From Sinanaerobacter sp. ZZT-01 (GTDB lineage: Bacteria > Bacillota > Clostridia > Peptostreptococcales > Anaerovoracaceae), in contig NZ_CP141728.1 in assembly GCF_035621135.1 (NCBI RefSeq), positions 3,038,001-3,102,000 of the forward strand: a DNA stretch of 64,000 nt. The letters are read 5' to 3'. The notes below the pieces were generated by a model, which was not told the DNA's origin, did not search any database, and saw only the letters and a list, made by a program, of their open reading frames with translations. Of this stretch, positions 52,327-62,269 are shown one piece after another (position 1 is the stretch's first letter; every line of letters begins with the position of its first letter). The translations under genes and the position numbers were made by a program.

Positions 52327-54472
52327 ATCCATCAAATCCGATATTTTTTAAACTCGTTTCATCATGACCGGCAGAGGAGCCATATCCATATACAAACTCA
52401 CTCTTCCGTTTCAAGACGTAAGCCAAATTTTCCTCGTTTGCATCATCTACATTAATCGCCACAGCCCAAGGCTTATTCTGTTCAAGAAAATCCTTCACTT
52501 CAGGAATCGTATAAGAATTTTTCTTCAAAGTTACCATGACATCTTTAAACCCTTCATACTCTGTCTTCGTATAGAGATCAAAGCTATGCAAAACAGGAAT
52601 AAGGCGAGAAACAACTTCTTTTCTTGCCGCTACTGCATCATTATCACCGGTATCCAATTGGTCATTCTTTAAGTAACGAAGCATAGAAATAGCATCTTCA
52701 TCTAAATTCATCAATGCCTTTAAATTTTTATTTTCCTGCAAATAGTTAATTAAATCCATAAAAAAAACCTTTGACGCATCCGCTTCCTGCCAATCCGCAG
52801 AAGGGGTGACTAAAATCGTTACTTCATCTCCTGACTTTACTATTTTGTCTAGTTCACTGTCTTCTTTTATATCTTTTGCTGTTGCTGTATATACAAATTC
52901 CGGCTTTTCTGTCTCTGCTACGGTTCCGTTTACAATTTCATCTATATTTAATCCTTGCAGCAAAGCTTTACGGAGCACATCATTTTTCAGATAAAAGTCT
53001 GATAGCTCTATCAGTTTCTTCGCTCTTAAAGATTCCGTCTCATACGGACTCACATCCACTTCGCTCCCATCATCTAAACGCCATGCTTTACTGTGAGAAA
53101 AGACACCATCTCTGGACATTTCAAATACAATATCATCATTGATAAAAGAGCCTTTCAGCAAATGTGTCTGTTCAAAAACAAACCCTGATTTTGCCGTAAG
53201 GAGATTTTGTCCCAAATATAAGGTATCCAAATGCTCTAATCCAAGTAAATAACTGATTGTTGGCAAAAAATCCGATTCACCGGCTGTAATGGAAAGAGTT
53301 TCGTTTACATCGCTGTTCGGCAGATGAATAATCAATGGAATATTCATCATATGATTCAGTTTATAATCGTAGCCAAGGAATTTACTAACCTGCGCTTGGA
53401 CGTCTGCATCGGTCTGCGGCAGCCCAAAATGGTCTCCATACAGCGCAATCACACTGTTATCATAAAGCCCATTCTCTTTCAGTGAGTCCAAAAACATGCC
53501 TAAACATTGATCCGCATAGCAGACACTGTTGATGTAATCTCCAAAGAGCGTATCCTTGTCTTCTTCCGCTAGAGTTATTTGTGATAGCTCACTAGGAAGT
53601 TTAAACGGATGATGACTAGATAAAGTAATTAAGAAACTATAAAACGGCTGCTGCATCGTCTTTAGAATTTCGGTCGATTGCTGGAAGAATGCAGCATCGC
53701 TGATACCAGTTATATTACCGCCTCCAATGCCGATAATATTATCATTTTTTAAAACATCACTGTTTATAAAAGTATCAAACCCTAATTTCGGATAAATGCT
53801 CTCACGATTCCAGAAGGTCTTATTGTATCCATGAAATACTGCAGTCTGATAACCCTGCTCTTTTAATATCCAAGGCAGACCCTTAAAATAATTATCTTCA
53901 TACAACTGATATGTATAACTCTCAATACTCCCTAGGTAAGAATTATTTGTGACAAATTCAGAATCTGAAGTGTTCCCGCTTCCCAATTGCTGATAATAAT
54001 GGTCAAAATAAAGGCTACCTTGTTCTTTAATCAGCTGATTTAAGTTTGGCGTCAACTCTTGTCCATTATAAGATGCGTTAATCATAATATTCTGTAAAGC
54101 TTCCACCTGAATCAAAATAAGATTTTTTCCTTTTGCTGCACCAAAAAGCGGCCCGTCAATTTGATTTTCATAAGTTCCTGTTGCTAAATAGTAATCTTGT
54201 TTTTCCTGACCGAAAACGCCTCCGGTTAATCCTTGAAGCAAATCTCGGATGTGATAAGAAAAGAATTCCTGATTATCAATTGATGTAAAAAGAGGACTTG
54301 CAATCGGATTAGTCAGAATCAATAACGCTAAAACCCAGATGGTCACAGTCCGAATCTTCTTTTTTGTGCTCTTGCATATTGTTTTAGTATCTTGCAATAT
54401 ACGCGCGACTATTGTACGAAAAAAATCTATTAAATTTGTAAAAAATTTATAATAGAACTGAAAAAACTTCAT
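52289..54472 (-). CDS. LTA-synthase-like sulfatase-fold enzyme, catalytic ORF
   Basis: The 727-residue ORF starts with one membrane helix (VTIWVLALLILTNPIASPLF). The extracellular phosphoglycerol-transferase domain follows: LILIQVEALQNIMIN (metal Glu), LGSGNTSDSEFVTN (nucleophile Thr), NRESIYPKLGFD, FYSFLITLSSHHPF and ALYGDHFGL (Asp/His ligands). The N-terminal four helices usually found in LtaS are encoded by the preceding overlapping ORF. From about 480 an extra 250-residue C-terminal region is present, ending PWAVAINVDDANEENLAYVL and IGFDGFIVKP, faintly like a glycerophosphodiesterase end. A polyglycerol-phosphate polymer role is likely. Confidence 0.85.
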   Translation of the reverse strand: MKFFQFYYKFFTNLIDFFRTIVARILQDTKTICKSTKKKIRTVTIWVLALLILTNPIASPLFTSIDNQEFFSYHIRDLLQGLTGGVFGQEKQDYYLATGTYENQIDGPLFGAAKGKNLILIQVEALQNIMINASYNGQELTPNLNQLIKEQGSLYFDHYYQQLGSGNTSDSEFVTNNSYLGSIESYTYQLYEDNYFKGLPWILKEQGYQTAVFHGYNKTFWNRESIYPKLGFDTFINSDVLKNDNIIGIGGGNITGISDAAFFQQSTEILKTMQQPFYSFLITLSSHHPFKLPSELSQITLAEEDKDTLFGDYINSVCYADQCLGMFLDSLKENGLYDNSVIALYGDHFGLPQTDADVQAQVSKFLGYDYKLNHMMNIPLIIHLPNSDVNETLSITAGESDFLPTISYLLGLEHLDTLYLGQNLLTAKSGFVFEQTHLLKGSFINDDIVFEMSRDGVFSHSKAWRLDDGSEVDVSPYETESLRAKKLIELSDFYLKNDVLRKALLQGLNIDEIVNGTVAETEKPEFVYTATAKDIKEDSELDKIVKSGDEVTILVTPSADWQEADASKVFFMDLINYLQENKNLKALMNLDEDAISMLRYLKNDQLDTGDNDAVAARKEVVSRLIPVLHSFDLYTKTEYEGFKDVMVTLKKNSYTIPEVKDFLEQNKPWAVAINVDDANEENLAYVLKRKSEFVYGYGSSAGHDETSLKNIGFDGFIVKPVQAPLPQ

Positions 54473-55107
54473 TTCCTCTGCCCCATTTCTGTTTTGTTTT
54501 CCTCTGAAAAAGATTCAGAGTGCTCATAGGATGAATCCATCTGCTCCTTTGGCTCAAATTCATTTTTATTTCCCTCTTGATGTTCTTCATGCCTGTCATA
54601 ATCTCCTTCAATTTCTTCTTGCAAAGCGGAATCAAAGGAAATTTCCGTATTTTCTTTATTCTTTAAAAGAAAATGATTTCGGAATAAAGTAATAAAGATT
54701 AATATATTATCTAAAAAAAGCAGAAAAAATTTAGGTTTTAAAACTGCTTTTATGCTTGCGCCCACATCCCCTAAAAAGCCTGCTGCTCCTAACATATTTA
54801 TGGATAAATAGCGGTTAAAAAAGCTTGCATAAGCAACATCTGCAAACATTAGAATCGAAAAAATTAAATACACACATGCCGGTATCCATTTATTCTTAAA
54901 AGACGAAAAAAATAAATAAATTAGTCCTCCAGTAATAAACCATATTAATATAAAGTTAGATTGCACAGACATGAATTGATAAAACAGAAATAACTTCACC
55001 CACACAAAAATAATTGCAATCATTCCAATTATGCCAAGGGATTCTTTCTTTAATAAAAACCATTGTTTCACTCGGCTTGAACCTATATTAGGCGTATTTT
55101 GTTCCAT
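54469..55107 (-). CDS. LTA-synthase-like N-terminal membrane segment as a separate ORF
   Basis: The 212-residue protein has four membrane helices (IIGMIAIIFVWVKLFLFYQF, FILIWFITGGLIYLFFSSF, WIPACVYLIFSILMFADVAY, FFLLFLDNILIFITLFRNHF), with YASFFNRYLSINML, as at the start of LtaS enzymes. A 60-residue acidic, probably disordered tail follows. Its stop overlaps the next start as ATGA, with AGAGGA as RBS. The two ORFs together equal a normal LtaS plus insert; whether this is a true two-subunit enzyme or an old frameshift is open. Confidence 0.75.
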   Translation of the reverse strand: MEQNTPNIGSSRVKQWFLLKKESLGIIGMIAIIFVWVKLFLFYQFMSVQSNFILIWFITGGLIYLFFSSFKNKWIPACVYLIFSILMFADVAYASFFNRYLSINMLGAAGFLGDVGASIKAVLKPKFFLLFLDNILIFITLFRNHFLLKNKENTEISFDSALQEEIEGDYDRHEEHQEGNKNEFEPKEQMDSSYEHSESFSEENKTEMGQRK

Positions 55108-55236
55108 AGCTAACCTCTTTTTCTTAATCTATAACGCTGATAATTATATAACATTATAAGCAGCGAATCAACTTTAAAGGAGACAAATTCACATAACCTT
55201 CATTATAATAGGGATTTTTTCGACAACAAAAAAAAT

Positions 55237-55278
55237 AAAAGAATGGGTTTTTTCTTTTAAAAACTCCATTCTTTTTTT
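55237..55278. terminator. Bidirectional terminator upstream of the LTA-synthase unit
   Basis: Stem AAAAGAATGG/CCATTCTTTT with T7 on the plus strand; it lies between the ABC-F gene end (55321) and the LTA unit. Confidence 0.7.
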
Positions 55279-55320
55279 GTTTTCTGTATTTATATCAATT
55301 GAAACGCTTCTGTATGATCT

Positions 55321-56931
55321 CTATTTTTTAGAGGCTAAGGCACGGTCTCTCTGCTCTTGAATATACTCGTCGTAGGTACATGTACGATCCAGCATTCCTT
55401 CTTCTGTAAATTCAATGATACGATTTGCGATCGTTTGAATAAATTCATGGTCATGAGATGCAAAAAGCAAATTGCCTTTAAAATCAATCAGTCCATTATT
55501 AACAGCAGTAATGGACTCCAAATCCAAATGATTTGTCGGCTGATCCAGCACCAATGCATTTGCGCCAAAGAGCATCATACGGGAAAGCATACAGCGAACT
55601 TTTTCTCCGCCGGAAAGTACCTTTACCGGTTTAAATACATCATCGCCGGAAAACAGCATACGCCCTAAAAATCCTCTCATAAACGTTTCCGTCGTTTCTT
55701 CTGTATACTGTCCGAGCCATTGCACTAGGTTCAAATTACAATCTTGAAAGAATTGAGAATTGTCCATTGGAAAATAGGAAGTTGTAATGGTTGTTCCCCA
55801 TTTAAAGCTTCCTTCATCAGGCTCCATTTCTCCCATGATAATTTTAAACAATGTGGTATTTGCAATTTCATTTTCTCCGACAAATGCAATTTTATCATCC
55901 TTATTTACACGGAATGAAACTTGATTCAGAATCTTTACTCCGTCAATCGTCTTACTGATTCCCTCAACAGTCAAAATTTCTTTCCCTGCTTCACGATCCA
56001 TGTTAAAACCAACGAATGGGTATCTTCTGGAGGAAGCCGGAAGCTCCTCTACAGTCAACTTATCAATCAATTTTTTTCTAGAGGTCGCTTGCTTTGATTT
56101 TGACTTGTTCGCAGAGAAACGCTGAATAAAATTTTGCAACTCTTTAATCTTATCTTCATTTTTCTTGTTTTGATCTCGAATGATCTTCTGCATAATTTGG
56201 CTTGATTCATACCAGAATTCATAATTTCCCACATACATTTTAATCTTGCCATAATCAATATCAACAATATTTGTACAAACGGTATTTAGAAAATGACGGT
56301 CATGAGATACCACAATTACCGTTCCCTCATAATCCAGCAGAAAATCTTCCAGCCAGTCAATCGCTTGAATATCTAAGTGGTTTGTCGGCTCGTCGAGCAA
56401 TATAATTTCAGGCTGGCCGAACAATGCCTGTGCAAGTAAAACCTTGACTTTCTCTTTTCCGGTCAAAGTGTTCATTTGACTGTATAAAATTTCATTGGAA
56501 AGACCTAATCCCTGCAGCAAACGGCTTGCATCCGATTCAGCTTCCCATCCATTCATTTCTGCAAACTCACCCTCTAGTTCGGAAGCTTTTATCCCATCTT
56601 CATCCGTAAAGTCTTCTTTTGCATAGAGAGCATCTTTTTCCTGCATTATTTGATAAAGTCTCATATTACCCATAATTACGGTATCTAAAACGGTATATTC
56701 ATCGTACGCAAAGTGATCCTGCTTCAAAACAGACATACGCACATGAGACGGGATTGATATATTTCCGGTAGAAGGTTCCAATTCTCCGGATAAAATGCGT
56801 AAAAATGTTGATTTTCCAGCACCATTCGCACCGATAATACCATAACAATTCCCTGGGTTAAATTTTAGATCAACGTCCTTAAATAACGCTTGTCCGCTAA
56901 AATTCAGGCTTACGTTAGTAACTGTAATCAT
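55321..56931 (-). CDS. ABC-F family ATPase (YbiT-like)
   Basis: The 536-residue soluble protein has two ABC domains and a linker. Domain 1 has Walker A GANGAGKSTFLRIL, a non-canonical signature LTGKEKVKV and Walker B IILLDEPTNHLD. Domain 2 has the degenerate P-loop VGENEIANTTLFKI, signature LSGGEKVRCML and ALVLDQPTNHLD (Gln for the catalytic Glu). ABC-F proteins act on ribosomes, in translation or antibiotic protection. The asymmetry resembles the YbiT subfamily from memory. RBS AGGAGG. Confidence 0.87.
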   Translation of the reverse strand: MITVTNVSLNFSGQALFKDVDLKFNPGNCYGIIGANGAGKSTFLRILSGELEPSTGNISIPSHVRMSVLKQDHFAYDEYTVLDTVIMGNMRLYQIMQEKDALYAKEDFTDEDGIKASELEGEFAEMNGWEAESDASRLLQGLGLSNEILYSQMNTLTGKEKVKVLLAQALFGQPEIILLDEPTNHLDIQAIDWLEDFLLDYEGTVIVVSHDRHFLNTVCTNIVDIDYGKIKMYVGNYEFWYESSQIMQKIIRDQNKKNEDKIKELQNFIQRFSANKSKSKQATSRKKLIDKLTVEELPASSRRYPFVGFNMDREAGKEILTVEGISKTIDGVKILNQVSFRVNKDDKIAFVGENEIANTTLFKIIMGEMEPDEGSFKWGTTITTSYFPMDNSQFFQDCNLNLVQWLGQYTEETTETFMRGFLGRMLFSGDDVFKPVKVLSGGEKVRCMLSRMMLFGANALVLDQPTNHLDLESITAVNNGLIDFKGNLLFASHDHEFIQTIANRIIEFTEEGMLDRTCTYDEYIQEQRDRALASKK

Positions 56932-57011
56932 TTTTGTATCCTCCTGATCATTTCTATCATAATCGGAATATTCCCGATTTTTATTTCTTATTTATCGAAT
57001 CATATACTTTC

Positions 57012-57056
57012 CAAAAAAAGCATACCCCCTTATGATACCATACCTGTCATAAGGGG
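57012..57056 (-). terminator. Terminator of htpG
   Basis: Stem CCCCTTATGA/TCATAAGGGG followed on the minus strand by GTATGC and TTTTTTT. Confidence 0.82.
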
Positions 57057-57091
57057 TGCAACTTTAAAATCCTTTTATAAATAGATCACAC

Positions 57092-58975
57092 TTACACAAT
57101 CAACGAACAAATAGAATTGGAAAATGCAACTGGATCATCTAAAGTAAATCCTTCAATCAGTAATGCCTGGTTATAAAGCAATTCGGTATATATCTTAGCC
57201 TTTTCCTTATCATCCATATACGATTGCTTTAATGCCTCAAGAACTGAATGTTTTGCGTTAATTTCTAAAACTCGATCAGCCTTAATCTTTTGTTCATTTG
57301 GAAGTGCATTAATTACCTTTTCCATCTCAAGAGATAATTCTCCGGCACTGCTCAAACAAACTGGATGCGTCTTTAAACGCTGAGATAAACGCACTTCAGA
57401 AACTTTATCTCCTAAAGTCTCCTTCATAAACTCCAACAACTCCTTGTTTTCTTCCGTTTGTTTTTGTGCTGCTTCTTTTTCTTCTTCACTTTCTTCTAAT
57501 TCTAAATCGCCGCTTGAGGCAGATTTAAAATCTTTCCCATCAAAATCATGAAGCATCTGTAATGCAAATTCATCAATATCTGCAGTTAAGTATAAGATTT
57601 CATAACCTTTATCCTTTAATAATTCAATCTGCGGTAATTTATCAATCCGATCAACATTTTCTCCGCTTGCATAATAAATATATTTCTGATCTGCTTTACA
57701 ACGAGAAACGTATTCAGACAGTGTGACCATTTTTTTCTCAGAAGAAGAATAAAATAGTACCAAATCCTTTAGGGTGTCTTTATTTGCTCCAAAGCCGTCG
57801 TATAAACCATATTTAAGCTGCAAACCAAAGCTTTCAAAAAACGCATCATACTTTTCACGATCGGTATTCAGCATTGCCAACAATTCACTTTTGATTTTCT
57901 TTTCCAATCTGGAAGCAATCGATTTTAATTGGCGATCATGCTGTAACATTTCTCTGGAAATATTTAAGGATAAATCTTGAGAATCCACAAGTCCTCTTAC
58001 AAAACTAAAGTAATCCGGCAGTAAATCCGCACATTTTTCCATAATCAAAACGCCGCTGGAATAAAGCTGTAACCCCTTCTCATAATCTTTCGTATAATAA
58101 TTAAATGGTGCCTTCACCGGAATAAACAAAAGTGCATTATAAGTAGACACCCCTTCTACGTTTGTATGAATGACCTTTGCCGGATCTGTAAAATCGTGAA
58201 ACTTTTCTTTATAAAAAGCATGGTAGTCTTCATCTGTCAGCTCGCTCTTATTTTTCTTCCAAATCGGAACCATACTATTTAAAGTTTCTAATTCCTTATA
58301 ATCTTCATATTCGTCCTCAGTACCTTCCTTCAGGTGGTGTTTCTCCATCATCATCTGAATCGGATAACGAATATAATCTGAATAGCGTTTAATTAATCCT
58401 TGGATACGGTAGTTTTCTAAAAATTCATCATAATTTTCATCTTCTGTATTTTGTTTGATGTTTAAAATAATCTCCGTACCGTTGCTTTCCTTTTCATACT
58501 CGCCGATATTATAGCCATCTGCCCCAGTGGATTCCCAGCGATATGCAGTCGCTTCGCCAAAGGCTTTGCTGATAACTGTCACCCTCTCACTTACCATAAA
58601 GGCAGAATAAAAGCCGACACCAAATTGTCCAATAATGTCAATTTCATCCTTCGGTTCATTTTCTTTCTTAAATGCCAACGATCCACTTTTTGCGATTGTT
58701 CCTAAGTTCTGTTCAAGCTCGTCTTTCGTCATGCCGATACCATTATCAGAAATTTTTAATGTACGCTCTTCCTTATTCAATTCAATTGTAATGGCGAAAT
58801 CCTCTCGAGAAAAACCCGTATTATTTTCCTGCAATGCTCGATAGTACAGCTTATCAATAGCATCACTGCTATTTGAGATTAATTCTCTTAAAAAAATTTC
58901 TTTATGAGTATAGATGGAATTGATCATTAAGTCTAAAAGACGTTTGGATTCTGCTTTAAATTGCTTTTTTGCCAT
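57092..58975 (-). CDS. htpG: HtpG (bacterial Hsp90 chaperone)
   Basis: The 627-residue protein has the GHKL ATPase motifs [25 protein letters not shown] and [14 protein letters not shown], the middle domain ([23 protein letters not shown]) and the C-terminal dimerisation domain. It is a cytosolic ATP-dependent chaperone. A perfect CIRCE operator and a sigma-A promoter lie upstream, so HrcA repression with heat induction is expected, which is less usual for htpG than for groESL/dnaK. Confidence 0.95.
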   Translation of the reverse strand: MAKKQFKAESKRLLDLMINSIYTHKEIFLRELISNSSDAIDKLYYRALQENNTGFSREDFAITIELNKEERTLKISDNGIGMTKDELEQNLGTIAKSGSLAFKKENEPKDEIDIIGQFGVGFYSAFMVSERVTVISKAFGEATAYRWESTGADGYNIGEYEKESNGTEIILNIKQNTEDENYDEFLENYRIQGLIKRYSDYIRYPIQMMMEKHHLKEGTEDEYEDYKELETLNSMVPIWKKNKSELTDEDYHAFYKEKFHDFTDPAKVIHTNVEGVSTYNALLFIPVKAPFNYYTKDYEKGLQLYSSGVLIMEKCADLLPDYFSFVRGLVDSQDLSLNISREMLQHDRQLKSIASRLEKKIKSELLAMLNTDREKYDAFFESFGLQLKYGLYDGFGANKDTLKDLVLFYSSSEKKMVTLSEYVSRCKADQKYIYYASGENVDRIDKLPQIELLKDKGYEILYLTADIDEFALQMLHDFDGKDFKSASSGDLELEESEEEKEAAQKQTEENKELLEFMKETLGDKVSEVRLSQRLKTHPVCLSSAGELSLEMEKVINALPNEQKIKADRVLEINAKHSVLEALKQSYMDDKEKAKIYTELLYNQALLIEGFTLDDPVAFSNSICSLIV

Positions 58976-59081
58976 GTGTATATTCCCCCTCGTAGTTTTC
59001 CCGATCTTCTCGGTAAATTTTTTCCGCTCATACGGTCATTCGCTTCCTCATCTGCATAGAATGAGGTAGAAAAAAGTAATG

Positions 59082-59108
59082 TTAGCACTCACTTATATAG
59101 AGTGCTAA
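59082..59108 (-). promoter_or_regulatory. CIRCE operator (HrcA site)
   Basis: TTAGCACTC-N9-GAGTGCTAA matches the CIRCE consensus exactly. It sits just downstream of the htpG -10 box and about 105 bp before its start codon. Confidence 0.95.
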
Positions 59109-59112
59109 CATT

Positions 59113-59141
59113 ACTATAAACCATAGAAAGTGAAAAATCAA
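59113..59141 (-). promoter_or_regulatory. Sigma-A promoter of htpG
   Basis: On the minus strand: TTGATT (59136-59141), a 17-bp spacer and TATAGT (59113-59118), immediately upstream of CIRCE. Confidence 0.8.
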
Positions 59142-59314
59142 GTATGAGTTTATTTTTGCCTTCCTACTCCATTTTTGCTTGTACAATAAACTTTTTATCA
59201 TTTTATTCTATATTTTTATCGGCTAGGAAGCCAGAATCCGTAACACATCTTTTCTCTCTGAATATACTATCTGTGAAACCAATTACTTAATTGACCAAAA
59301 AAGGAGGTAAATAT

Positions 59315-60343
59315 ATGAGTTGTTTCGGTGGACGTATATCGCCGGACCTCTTTTCAAATTGCTGCAACGCACACGACCTGTGTGAATTCGACGGTAATTT
59401 AAACAACGTTGTCTCGGAGCCGATTTATGTACAAAAGGTTTTTGATGCTGTGCTGTTTAACCTGCAAGGATTAAAAACAGTCAACAATCAATGCTTCACT
59501 CCAGCAATTCCTAGAGGCCACCGCTTAAAACGCATCGTAGATATCCGCTGTAAGAGATCCTTTAACCCGCAAAATGTAGAGGACCCAACTAATTTAAAGC
59601 TGAATATCAACACGACTATTTCAGGCGGAACCTTTATTAAATGCGCAAACGGCGACGAAGTGACAGTTGTAGGTCCGGACGGTACTTATTCAGAAAAAAT
59701 TATTTATGCAGACACGCAGGATTGTGATGATCAGGGCAGGGGAACCCCTATCTTCGGCACACAAAATATCGCCATTACTGGTGATGTCATGATTTACTTG
59801 GATCTGTTGCTTTGCGACAGATACGACCACGAAGTTACCTTTACGGTTTATACCAAGGTGAACATTGCACAGGAATGTGCTCCATTGTTGCTTACAAATT
59901 TCTTTGAACTTTGTCTTCCTTCTACCCAAAGCAGTGCATTCCTTCCACGTTTCACTGAATTCTGTAACCCTGCATGTGAAACAAGATTGGCAACCAACAA
60001 TCTGGGCCGTGATTTAACAATTTGCCCAGACGGCACAATAAAAGCTAATCTAATTATCGCATTATGTGTTACTTGTGAAAAGAAAATCGTAATCCCAGTT
60101 CAACTTTGTGTTCTTTCGACTGGTTACGTTCAATTATTACCAGAGTCTTCAGCAATTTGTGATAGCTTCCCTCAACTATTTCCAAATCAAATTCAAAGCA
60201 AATACAATCCGGAAGTAGAAGACGAAGAAGATGATTGCCAATGCATTTGCGATCCGTGCTGTGATCCTTGCAACGACAATAACTTTAATGATTGCTGTGA
60301 CCCTTGCAGACCAAATAACAATCGTAATAATAGAAGACGATAA
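59315..60343 (+). CDS. Cys-rich spore/surface protein with repeated beta domains
   Basis: The 342-residue protein has no signal peptide. It begins MSCFGGRISPDLFSNCC and contains two beta-rich domains of about 120 residues (INTTISGGTFIKCANGDEVT; TRLATNNLGRDLTICPDGTI). It ends in a low-complexity Cys/Asp/Asn tail (CQCICDPCCDPCNDN) and a basic NNNRNNRRR end. The many Cys and lack of export signal resemble cross-linked spore coat or exosporium proteins. The start was set 8 codons into the frame, where GGAGGTAAATAT precedes ATG. No exact family recognised. Confidence 0.65.
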   Translation: MSCFGGRISPDLFSNCCNAHDLCEFDGNLNNVVSEPIYVQKVFDAVLFNLQGLKTVNNQCFTPAIPRGHRLKRIVDIRCKRSFNPQNVEDPTNLKLNINTTISGGTFIKCANGDEVTVVGPDGTYSEKIIYADTQDCDDQGRGTPIFGTQNIAITGDVMIYLDLLLCDRYDHEVTFTVYTKVNIAQECAPLLLTNFFELCLPSTQSSAFLPRFTEFCNPACETRLATNNLGRDLTICPDGTIKANLIIALCVTCEKKIVIPVQLCVLSTGYVQLLPESSAICDSFPQLFPNQIQSKYNPEVEDEEDDCQCICDPCCDPCNDNNFNDCCDPCRPNNNRNNRRR

Positions 60344-60400
60344 TCATTTTATAAGCACCACTCTAAAAATGGCTGCTTTGCTCAAAATTATAAACTCGTG

Positions 60401-60433
60401 GTATAAGCCAGCGCTTAAAGCGCTGGCTTATAC
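60401..60433 (+). terminator. Palindromic terminator
   Basis: A 16-bp perfect inverted repeat (GTATAAGCCAGCGCTT) followed by TTATTTT, 58 bp past the Cys-rich protein gene. Confidence 0.85.
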
Positions 60434-60480
60434 TTATTTTCTGTCAATCTCTTATCCCCTGTCCCGCTCTATTTCAACGT

Positions 60481-60561
60481 TTATTTAATGATAACCAAAC
60501 CTCCTATTTCATACAAGATTACAATGAAAATTACAACGGCCGTACAGCCTTGTGCTACCAT
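60481..60561 (-). CDS. Possible 26-residue membrane peptide
   Basis: The minus-strand frame MVAQGCTAVVIFIVILYEIG followed by GLVIIK is one hydrophobic helix. It has no strong RBS. It lies in the 335-bp gap between the Cys-rich gene and the antiporter gene, where nothing else is visible. Confidence 0.25.
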   Translation of the reverse strand: MVAQGCTAVVIFIVILYEIGGLVIIK

Positions 60562-60678
60562 AGTATGCAAAATCTTTTCTTTATATCCTTTTTATTACTT
60601 AAAAAATATGGAAAAAAAATAATTTATGGAATCATATCATTCTATTATTAAATAAAATACGACTTCTTTTTATTCTTC

Positions 60679-61857
60679 TTAACCCTCTCTAATTTCTCCT
60701 GCTCTTTTTAAAGCGGATTTAGCAATAATCGGCCCTACTATTTCATACAACATTGTGGCACAAAGTACGACCGTACGTATCTGCTCTGCATATTCTGGAA
60801 CAGCAGTTTCAGCTGCTACGATCAGACCAATCGCAACACCCGCTTGCGGAATCAAAGCCGGACCAACATAACGGCATATTTTTTTGTTTGCTCCCATAAT
60901 TTCTGCACCAATTCTGGCGCCAAGCAGCTTTCCGACTACTCTTCCAATTACGTAGATAAAACCGACGCTTCCAATCTTAAGTACTAATTCAATATTAAGC
61001 TGTGCTCCAGATACAACAAAAAACATTACATAGATTGGTGGAGTACAGGTATCTAATAAAGAAACAATCTCATCGCTTTCACTGCTTATATTACAAAAAA
61101 ACATTCCGCACATCATGCAGGATAGTAAAGACGATAATTCTAAAAATAGGCTCAAAGCAGAGCAAATAAATATAATAGAAACTGTGATGATCAATTGATT
61201 GTTCTGTTTTTTAAAGGACTTCATAAGAAGATACATGAGTGTACCAAATATTGCACCAATTATGAGCGTATATGCGATTTCAAGCATAGGCGTTACTATG
61301 GTTTGCGCAACACTTAGATCACCGTTACCGTTCATGCGTTTGGCAATTGAGACTGATATTGCAAACGCCATAAGCGCCACAGAATCATCTAAGGCTACGA
61401 CACTCATGAGCATATCAGTAACTTGGCCTTTTGCACGATACTGCTTAATAATCATTACGGTTGCTGCTGGAGCAGTTGCTGCTGCAATAGAACCAAGAAC
61501 GATAGAAAATGCGACATCATGTCCCGTTGCAATCAATACTATATCTACAATAGCAACGGCGAGAAATGCTTCAAAAAAAGCAATTACTACAGGTGTCATT
61601 CCTAACCTTCTAAAAAAACTTCTTTTAAATTCGCACCCTATAATAAACGCGATAAAAGCAAGTGCCATTTCTGATACGATTGAACAATCCCGAATAATTT
61701 TTAAAGAAAAGAAACCTAATATATGCGGACCTAATAAAAGACCTGCCAAGAGATAACCTGTGACATTTGGGAATTTGAAAATTTTAACAAATCGCCCAAA
61801 TAGCAATCCAAATAATAGGATTGAACCTATGTATAATAAATGAGTGAATTGCGGCAT
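60679..61857 (-). CDS. CPA2-type Na+(K+)/H+ antiporter
   Basis: The 392-residue membrane protein has about 12 helices and the KefB/NapA family pattern: PNVTGYLLAGLLLGPHILGF, SEMALAFIAFIIGCEFKR, VALDDSVALMAFA with conserved Asp residues in the exchange core, and IPQAGVAIGLIVAAE. There is no C-terminal TrkA-N domain, so nucleotide control must come from elsewhere. The PII-like gene 10 bp upstream is the obvious candidate regulator. RBS GGGAGG. Confidence 0.88.
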   Translation of the reverse strand: MPQFTHLLYIGSILLFGLLFGRFVKIFKFPNVTGYLLAGLLLGPHILGFFSLKIIRDCSIVSEMALAFIAFIIGCEFKRSFFRRLGMTPVVIAFFEAFLAVAIVDIVLIATGHDVAFSIVLGSIAAATAPAATVMIIKQYRAKGQVTDMLMSVVALDDSVALMAFAISVSIAKRMNGNGDLSVAQTIVTPMLEIAYTLIIGAIFGTLMYLLMKSFKKQNNQLIITVSIIFICSALSLFLELSSLLSCMMCGMFFCNISSESDEIVSLLDTCTPPIYVMFFVVSGAQLNIELVLKIGSVGFIYVIGRVVGKLLGARIGAEIMGANKKICRYVGPALIPQAGVAIGLIVAAETAVPEYAEQIRTVVLCATMLYEIVGPIIAKSALKRAGEIREG

Positions 61858-61867
61858 TTTTTCCTCC

Positions 61868-62215
61868 CTATTTCATGCAGGTTATCCCATCCACAAAGGT
61901 TGTAGGAACTGCAAACATAAAAGCTGTATCCGGATTTGACAAATCGCCCACAAGCTCAACAATAATTTTTTGAACGATGGGAATTTGCTCTTCATCTATA
62001 ACCATTAGAATCGTTTTATTATCTTCTGCAATACCGGAAAACATCATTTTAAATGGTGAGAAAGACATCTCTTCTTCAGCAGATGCAAGGGTTCCTGCCA
62101 TACCTGCAGAATTGATTACAGTCGCTCCTTTAATCCCATTTTCATTTAGATTCATAAGCAATTTATTAAGAACGCTTATTTTATTAAGGACCAAAAATAA
62201 TAGCTGTTTTTTCAC
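61868..62215 (-). CDS. PII-like signalling protein linked to an antiporter
   Basis: The 115-residue protein has PII-like ferredoxin-fold sequence: KQLLFLVLNKISVLNKLLMN, LNENGIKGATVINSAGMAGT, NKTILMVIDEEQIPIVQKII and a C-terminal GITCMK. It is not a GlnB with the Tyr-51 T-loop; the region corresponding to the T-loop is EEEMSFSPFKMMFSG. It starts at GTG with RBS AAAGGAG. Co-transcription with the antiporter suggests that it gates transport in response to a nucleotide. The ligand is unknown. Confidence 0.75.
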   Translation of the reverse strand: MKKQLLFLVLNKISVLNKLLMNLNENGIKGATVINSAGMAGTLASAEEEMSFSPFKMMFSGIAEDNKTILMVIDEEQIPIVQKIIVELVGDLSNPDTAFMFAVPTTFVDGITCMK

Positions 62216-62269
62216 AATTTTCTCCTTTCAAATATATAAAACCAATATCTGATACTTTAAATAAATTAT

